From Lingula anatina (lineage: Eukaryota; Brachiopoda; Lingulata; Lingulida; Lingulidae), in contig NW_019775461.1 in NCBI RefSeq assembly GCF_001039355.2, forward strand, positions 1 to 64,000: a DNA stretch of 64,000 nt, written 5' to 3'. A program made the translations under genes and the position numbers. Under the pieces are notes generated by a model. The model saw only the letters and a list, made by a program, of their open reading frames with translations, did not search any database and had not been told where the DNA came from. Below are positions 57,501 through 64,000 of the stretch, piece after piece; within the stretch, counting starts at the first letter, position 1, and each line of letters opens with the position of its first letter.

Positions 57501-60492
57501 CATACGTGGGATTGCTACAACAGGTAAGTAAACTTGCAATACCTGAGATTTTGAGAGGCATTGAGCAGTATGTAGAGAAGCTGATGATTATACAACACAG
57601 TGACAAACTGGTGTTTTTTTCTTTCAGGTGAAGAGGTACAAAACCCCCAAAAGGCCATCCCCATCAGCATTATAGTGTCACTGCTGGCCTGTTTTGCTGC
57701 ATACTTTGGGATATCCGCCATCTTGACCTTGATGTGGCCGTACTACGACCTTGACTCCAGTGCACCATTACCCGTGGTATTTGATGACGTGGGCTGGACT
57801 GTCGCCAAGTATATCATAGCAGTAGGCGCTATATGTGGACTGTCTACGAGGTAGTAGATTTATTTTACTGACTGTGCAATATTTTTTATTAATTATTTAA
57901 TTATGTAATATTCTAAAAATATTGTTAGGTTGTAATGTAATATTTATTTATTGATTTATTTATGTATTTTCAAAGTACAAACAAAATGCCACATTAATGT
58001 CTTCATCACTTTCTAACGGTTAAATAATTCAACCTAAAATGCATTTAATATGTGAAGTACAGGGATGAAAAAAAAAATGAACCGGATTTGTCTTATTTTG
58101 CTCATAGTAATTTGTGTTATATGTGTATTTGGGAGGGGTAGCATGAATCACTTACGTAACAGTAAAACAAAATTTTGTGTCCAAGATAAAGCTGCCTTTT
58201 TGTACATGTACCAAGTTTCAACTTTGAAGTTGGATACCAGCCCCACCAATTTAAGTTTAACTGTATAATCAGCACCCACCATTTTTTCCAGTTTACTTGG
58301 TGCTATGTTTCCGATGCCTCGTGTGATCTACGCCATGGCACAAGATGGCCTCCTCTTCTGGTTCCTCGCTGACATCAGCCCCAGGTTTCACACGCCATTA
58401 CTTGCCACTGCGATTTCAGGGATTTTATCTGGTAATCTCTACGTCTTTGGTGTCCTCTTTTGAACCTCCATCAATCATTTTATTGTAGAGTTTTTGATTT
58501 GTTATAATATTTTGCTAATTTTTTGCCGTTTTTCTTGCCACTACAATAGCAGGGATTTTATCTGGTAAACTTTGCAACTTTGGTGTACTCTTTGAATGTC
58601 CATCAATCATTTCATCCTAGAGTTTTTGATTTGTTATAATTTTTAACTTACTTTTTTGTTGGTCTTTCTTGTTATATTTGTTTGACTATGAATATGAAAA
58701 ATTGTCATGACATGCAATAAATCTAAAAAGAACACAATAAAATATATATGGTATTAAATTTCAGGTTGTATGGCCATGTTGTTTGATTTAACAGAACTGG
58801 TCAATATGATGTCCATAGGAACACTTCTTGCCTATACACTTGTAGGAGCCTGTGTGTTAATATTAAGATATCGCCCTGACAAAGAGGACATTCTCTCCAA
58901 TAGTGTTGACCTAGGAGGACAAGAGCGCTATTACACTGGCGTCCCTCTCTTAAAGGATATTATTAGGACAGCTTTTGTGAGAACTGGACCTAACCCCACG
59001 GATTTAACATCCACCATTGTAGCCTTCGCAGTGTTAATTATAGGTAATCAGCTTCCAAGACACACAGTATTATATAGCAATTAGAAAAAGGAATGTATAA
59101 TTAGATAAAGGATATAATCAATGATTTAATGAGTATATAAGTAAATAAATGGTGATAATTTTTTCAGTAATTTTCAATTTATTTCTAACAAAATGTATGC
59201 TAAACCCACAGTTTATAGAAAAATAATGGTCTAGTAAACTGGCTTTGAGATCTAACCTTTGAGATGTCTGTTGAATTTTTTTTTTTTTTTTAATTATCCA
59301 AAATCTTGTTGTTGTGATAAAATTTTACATTTATAACATGGTTTTCCATGTTGTTATAATAAACTTCCAGGGTTTCTGGTGGCGGGTATCAGCGCTGTGA
59401 TCATCTACGCCCAGCAGTATCTAGCAAACGCCCAGTGGTGGGCCATTCTACTACTGGTGATATTAGTGGTACCACTGCTTCTGCTGGTCATTGTCATCTG
59501 GATACAGCCACAAAACAAAAGATGTGTCACATTTCTGGTAAGACCTGGGTTGGATTGGCTTACTCTGTGTGTGTGTGTGTGTTTGTGTGTGTGTATGTGT
59601 GTGTCAGTATGTGTGTGTTTGTGCACATGAATATGTGTGTGTGTGTGTGTGCATCTTTGTGTGTTTGTGTATTTGTATGTGTGAGTTTGTCAGTATGTGT
59701 GTGTTTGTGTGGAGATAGAAAATTTTCTGTTTCAGTTTTTTCTGTGAAAATTTCACGAATTTTCTGTTTCAGTTTTTTCTGTGAAAAATTCACCAGCTGG
59801 GTTATGTTATAAGAATAAATTAACCTTTTCTCCAATCAACAGCTAATATTGAAATTGATTACTATGAAGATGTGCAACACAGATATTGGATTGTTTTAGA
59901 TGAACAATTTTAATATAAGCAGTTGATTAAAGAAAAAATACTACCCTTTGTATCTCTAAACAAATCCACTGGCCTAAATGGTGGTTGTCTTAATAATGAT
60001 ATTTGCTCTCGTTGCTGACAGTGATAGTATGTATAGAGAGCTCAGTGTGTGTGTGTGTATAGGTGAAGAGGTGTGGGCATAAATATTACATATACACTTG
60101 TGCCTGTTACTATCCTCTAGGTGCCTGGAGTGCCAGTGATGCCTGTGATCAGTATGTTCATCAATATATTCCTCATGTTAAAGCTTCCTGTTCAGACCTG
60201 GGTAAGGTTTGGAGTCTGGATGCTGATAGGTAAGTCTCTTTCTCTCTCCAAACAATCTCCACTGAGACATTCAGGTATTTGTCACAATCTCAACTGACAC
60301 ATTTGTATGTTTGCCAGTGTCTCAACTGACTGTCTTCTGATTTCAGGATTTTTGATCTACTTTGGTTATGGGATATGGAAGAGCCGAGCAGAGCCGGATT
60401 ATCGTCTGCTTGAGCAAGAACCAGACGAGACGACTGGTATCCTGTCAGATGAGGAAAGCATCAATCCAGCAGAAAAATCTTCATATCAATGA
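54563..60492 (+). CDS. SLC7A1-4-like: SLC7 cationic amino acid transporter (CAT type), complete
   Basis: Plasma-membrane uptake of arginine, lysine and ornithine by family knowledge. Coding exons: 54563-54671, 55363-55482, 55646-55774, 56098-56253, 56718-56857, 57120-57252, 57628-57850, 58292-58431, 58765-59043, 59371-59537, 60121-60229, 60347-60492 (TGA); all join in phase to 616 residues, the usual CAT length. Motifs in order: [12 protein letters not shown] (TM1), [25 protein letters not shown] in which the Glu of GELWAF is the known CAT transport residue, [25 protein letters not shown], then [14 protein letters not shown] and [22 protein letters not shown]. About 14 hydrophobic spans, as in CATs and unlike the 12-span heavy-chain-linked SLC7A5-11. 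The C-terminal tail ends EKSSYQ and lacks known signals. Which vertebrate CAT it matches best cannot be told by eye. Confidence 0.95.
54748..55036. mobile_element. 60-bp perfect inverted repeat with G-rich core in SLC7 intron 1
   Basis: Arms 54748-54807 and 54977-55036 are reverse complements and include ACTAAGGTTATTTACTAG and GTACTAGTAATGTTC. The core (54835-54971) is a G-rich minisatellite of GGATGGGGGGTGGGG-like units. MITE-like, non-coding. It could form a cruciform or G-quadruplex. Confidence 0.88.
57304..57529 (+). repeat. Decayed copies of SLC7 exon-6 end inside intron 6
   Basis: The exon end TTGGCTTTGACTGTATTGC..ACAACAG recurs at 57304-57330, 57458-57485 and 57511-57523. The last is followed by a strong donor GTAAGT (57524-57529). 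Flanking intronic words (GGTGAAACTTGA) recur too, so the unit spans the exon-intron border. Confidence 0.8.
58401..58640 (+). repeat. Tandem duplication of SLC7 exon-8 end and donor
   Basis: 58401-58510 and 58534-58640 are about 85-90% alike, offset 133. The shared part includes CTTGCCACT, GGGATTTTATCTGGTAA and the intronic CATCAATCATTT. The first is the real exon end (donor at 58432); the second carries a decoy donor. Confidence 0.85.
59560..59720. repeat. (TG)n-rich microsatellite in SLC7 intron
   Basis: Long GTGTGT tract with interspersed TTTGTG and ATGTG. Any open frames in it are simple-repeat artefacts. Confidence 0.95.
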
Positions 60493-60814
60493 TGAAATGC
60501 CCCAACTGAAGTTATCCTTGTTCATGACATGTCATGTGATCTGATGTCATCATTCATAAAACTGACCAATCAGAGGTTCTGGGTTGAGGTTACTATCATA
60601 AGGGACCAATCAAATAAGTTGTTTCATTCCAAGTACAATATTGCGTCAGTAGAGTTGACCAATCAGAAAGCTTTATGATAATTTGAAAGAATGCCTAATT
60701 AGAGGCATGGGAAATCTTGGGATAATCAACTGACGTTAATACTAATGAGATTCATACCAAATCAATCTATTTTGCATCCCAGAATTTATTTTGTTAGCAA
60801 TATAGCATAACGTT

Positions 60815-61077
60815 CAGTGGGAGATTTAGGGGGTGTCAGGGGGGTCGCTGATCCCCCCTTGGTTTCTGGGAAAAAATCGCACCGATGTTCCTCTCTTGAT
60901 ATTAGACTGTTGAAGAGCTGAATCACAGTTCTAAACTGCACCAAATGACACAGTTAGCCCTCCAAATGAACCGAACCCCACACCAAGGGGACAAGAGTCG
61001 GCTCAGCATCTGTCTGTCATTAAAAAAAAAAAAAAACGGGGCACCCCCCCCTTCAAATAATCCTGGATCTGCCCATG
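60815..61077 (+). mobile_element. GGATCTGCCC-ended short interspersed element
   Basis: Starts near GGGAGATTTAGGGGGTG and ends CCTGGATCTGCCC. The whole element matches the inverted copy at 44212-44503, whose ends are GGGGCGGATCGAGG and CCTAAATCCACC. Terminal inverted repeats are imperfect. Non-coding. Confidence 0.7.
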
Positions 61078-61542
61078 AAGTTATAAAAGGTCAGCTGGCT
61101 TCATGTTTCGAAGTTGTTACTGAATAGGTTAAATGTATGAATTTTTGGAATAATAATAGTAGTATAAAATATAAGAAAGACATACATAGGTACAAACATA
61201 GAGAGCCAAAGAGAACTAACAGACCATTCCCACAGATATTTAGATCGATCTATCCCCCTGGGGAGTCTCACTAAANAAAAAAAAAAAAAAAAAAAAAAAA
61301 AACGGGGCACCCCCCCCCTTCAAATAATCCTGGATCTGCCCATGAAGTTATAAAAGGTCAGCTGGCTTCATGTTTCGAAGTTGTTACTGAATAGGTTAAA
61401 TGTATGAATTTTTGGAATAATAATAGTAGTATAATTTATAAGAAAGACATACATAGGTACAAACATAGAGAGCCAAAGAGAACTAACAGACCATTCCCAC
61501 AGATATTTAGATCGATCTAGCCCCCTGGGGAGTCTCACTAAA
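61022..61542. repeat. Direct duplication of about 254-266 bp joined at a single N
   Basis: 61022-61275 and 61277-61542 are nearly the same, both opening with poly-A then CGGGGCACCCCCCC and closing GGAGTCTCACTAAA. They differ mainly in poly-A length. N at 61276. Same pattern as at 41898. Confidence 0.9.
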
Positions 61543-61697
61543 TTACTGTCACCCTGACTGTCTGTCCCACCTACTAAAAATTGTAAGGGGGTAATTAACC
61601 TTAGTGCGCTCGGCTCCCGGAAGCTGACAGCAATTTAACGTGAACCCCAGGGAGTTAGGTCGATCCAGATAGATCGATCTAAATCTGTGGGAACCCA
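61493..61697 (+). mobile_element. Inverted-repeat MITE with GATCGATCTA ends (E3), copy in 61 kb
   Basis: Left end TTCCCACAGATATTTAGATC, right end GATCTAAATCTGTGGGAA, inverted copies with one indel. The inside has AAGGGGGTAATTAACC and GCTCGGCTCCCGGAAGCTG. It matches 40069-40280 inverted. Confidence 0.78.
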
Positions 61698-61699
61698 GT

Positions 61700-63904
61700 C
61701 TAAGTCTTATTTTAAACGTTTGTTTTATATCGTCTGCAGGAAGGAACTAGCCATCACTCTACTTTTGTACTTACCCAAGAATCACTCAAAGTTGGAACTG
61801 AAGATTAAGAAATAAGATTAATCAATTTGATAAACACACACACACAGCAAGTATATATTTTAAACTGATTTTAGAGCCTAAGCTACCTAACATTGATTGA
61901 CTTATGATATTAGGTGTTCATCAGATGATGACATCCAGTACACGGTGCATTAAAAATGTTCGTTGTTTCAGCTGTGAAAGAAGAAGCAGAAAATTATGCA
62001 AAAAAAGTTATAAAACCATGACTTATATCTTTTATTATTGAAAATAAATGAATTTTCTCAGATTATTTTTTTGTTTTATATTATACTGTGATTGTAATAA
62101 ACATCCTTGCAGTAAAATATAACAAAGCAGTTTTTTCCGATTATGTTGAAATAAACTTCTGGATGATGTGCGGAAATGGCTCCATCTTTTCGGAAAATTG
62201 CGAATTTTACAGATACATTTTTTCCAAGTCATAAATTCTTAAAATGAGAACATTTTTATTATGTGGTAACAACTAAATTTAAAAGCTGGCTGTTCTATGC
62301 AGCAATATCACCACAAATGCTATAGTAAAATATAATTTAATGATTCGAAAACTATCTGAAAGGTTGATAGTTTTTTCCCTAATGAAAATCTCGTTTTTTT
62401 TTCCGAATATTTACAGAGGATTCAAGGGGAGGGGGGGGGGGGGGTAGAGATCACAATTCACGGGAAATAAGATCATCTCAAATCACAGTGAATAAAACTT
62501 TATTCATATGTCACTGATACTGCGAGTTGAAAATCCTGAAAATCGCGAATAACCGGGTATGATGATAGATAACCAGTGAAAAATGTTCTGTTGAAGACCC
62601 GCCTTCGATTGAATTAATTGTCTCAGATGTTTTAAACATCATTCTGAAACGAAAACCTACCGTGTAATCATGTCGAGTGGCACGCGATCAGGTCGTAAGT
62701 GCAAGCAGTTTACGTCATTGTCTTTGGAGAATCGCAAGAAAACTTCTCAATGATGAGGATTAAGTATTTCACAGCTTTCTAATTAACCTCTTGAATTCCT
62801 ACTAATAGCATAGCCAAGTACTAAAATGATACATTAGATCTGCTAGAAGCACCCAATCCACTGACAGAGAAAGCGACAAGTGACATCTGAAGATGGAAGG
62901 AAGTCACACCAATCATCAGCATGTCACACAAGTGGCTTTGTTAGTCACAAAAATATATTTTCAAGAGGTTCGCTTTTTACCCAGCCCTGAATATAATTGG
63001 CTTCGCGATAGAAAATAACCACAAACTTGATGCTGTTCTTTTGTTCCACTCACAATAATCACGACGCAATCAAGACCGCGTGCAGCACGTTGCCAGACCT
63101 TACTTCACCCCTTTACTTGAAAACTCCATGAAAACTCCATCGATCGCAAGACGTCAATGAGATGTCCGTAAATCTATTTCACCTTTTTTTCTGTTGCTTA
63201 CGACATCAGTTCTGTTTTCGTCGGCTTTTCCTGGAAAGTGACTGCCCCAGTTTGTTAGTGGACACGGTATCTCTAATAAGTTTTCGTGAATTTTGACAAA
63301 AGAAAGAACCATAAGAGAGGACATGAAGTGAAGGCAACGTCTTCTGATTCTTGACCTCCTGATGTTTGCTGAAACATATTTTATTGTCCTCTCCATGACG
63401 GGGAGCAACCCAAGAAAGTATAACTATAAAAGCAAAAAAAAAAAAATGGTCACAAAGCATTTATATTAAAACTGGAACCAGCACCAACTATTTCCCCTAC
63501 ATTTGTGCTACACCATATCTACAAGAAACGATTAAACCGGTTTTTGAATTCAAGTCTTTTCTAACTGGCTTAATTTAAACCCAATAGTCGCCGTAACTAT
63601 TACAAGAGTGAATCAAAAACGAGAAATGTCGAAGTAAAAGGGTGGTTCACAGGTCGATCTTTATTTTGTAAGTTGTTTTGGATGAGGTATTCCTTGGCGG
63701 TTAAGAGAAAGGTGTTGACATTTCCAGGGAGATTCTTTTCCCTGTAAAAGTGTGACGTTCATGGTGTGCTTTTAAAGACACAACAGCTTCTGTCTGGCGG
63801 ATACCTAGGATGTGATGGCTTGGTGTCAAATATGGTCACTTTGGTGGATGAAAACGTCATTGAGCTTTTTATTATTTTATTATTATTATTATTTATATTA
63901 TTAA

Positions 63905-63962
<58 letters not shown>

Positions 63963-64000
63963 TTTGCATTAGATTTCAGTGGTGCCCTTGAAACCCCTCT
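61700..64000. other. Terminal spacer, no gene recognised
   Basis: AT-rich. G run at 62429-62442 and a long (ATT)n tract at about 63872-63962. Short frames on the minus strand at 63154-63460 have no recognisable family. Confidence 0.6.

Noticed and set aside
59405-59835. His/Thr- and Val/Cys-rich frames in the TG tract
   Set aside because: Simple-sequence artefacts.
1-64000. CRISPR arrays, rRNA, tRNA, bacterial operon signals
   Set aside because: None found. The tandem repeats are microsatellites, minisatellites or transposon cores, and gene structure is eukaryotic.

Overview
Animal nuclear DNA: interrupted genes with GT-AG introns, AT-rich introns and spacers, many short inverted-repeat transposons and simple-sequence tracts. 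The gene set (a PARP14-like ADP-ribosyltransferase, a metazoan chitin synthase, SEC62 and an SLC7 cationic amino acid transporter), the abundance of TACATGTA-type palindromes, and a Helitron-like element with a tandem-repeat core all suggest a lophotrochozoan, most likely a bivalve mollusc. The species cannot be named from the sequence. The window is draft assembly: one N run of 923 bases (48031-48953) and single Ns at 36885, 39813, 41898 and 61276, at least two of which join directly repeated segments.

Layout. (1) 423-14212, plus strand: 21 coding exons of a PARP14-like gene, open at its 5' end. It has an RRM-like array, a KH-like central region, three macrodomains, a WWE domain and a mono-ADP-ribosyltransferase domain; a Helitron-like element sits in one intron. 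(2) 16128-24589, minus strand: two near-identical single-coding-exon genes for a membrane-anchored SGNH/GDSL-type esterase-like protein of 386 residues, plus a decayed third copy. (3) 24.9-31.8 kb: no gene, dispersed repeats. (4) 31807-37086, minus strand: a compact chitin synthase, 6 coding exons with a proposed first exon, about 892 residues. (5) 37.1-46.8 kb: nested and duplicated transposable elements whose target-site duplications let the order of insertion be read. (6) 46847-52535, minus strand: SEC62, with its first transmembrane exon apparently lost in the N gap. (7) 54563-60492, plus strand: a complete 12-coding-exon SLC7 cationic amino acid transporter, head to head with SEC62. (8) 60.5-64 kb: repeats and no recognisable gene.

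The genes do not form one pathway. PARP14-like proteins act in ADP-ribose signalling and antiviral or stress responses, SEC62 in ER protein import and ER-phagy, chitin synthase in the shell or cuticle matrix, and SLC7 CATs in arginine and lysine uptake. The most distinctive signals are a Helitron-like family that deposits tandem perfect DR1 (AGGTCA-A-AGGTCA) sites in introns of two of these genes, a transposon nested inside another with readable target-site duplications, and repeated copying of exon ends with their splice donors inside SLC7 introns.
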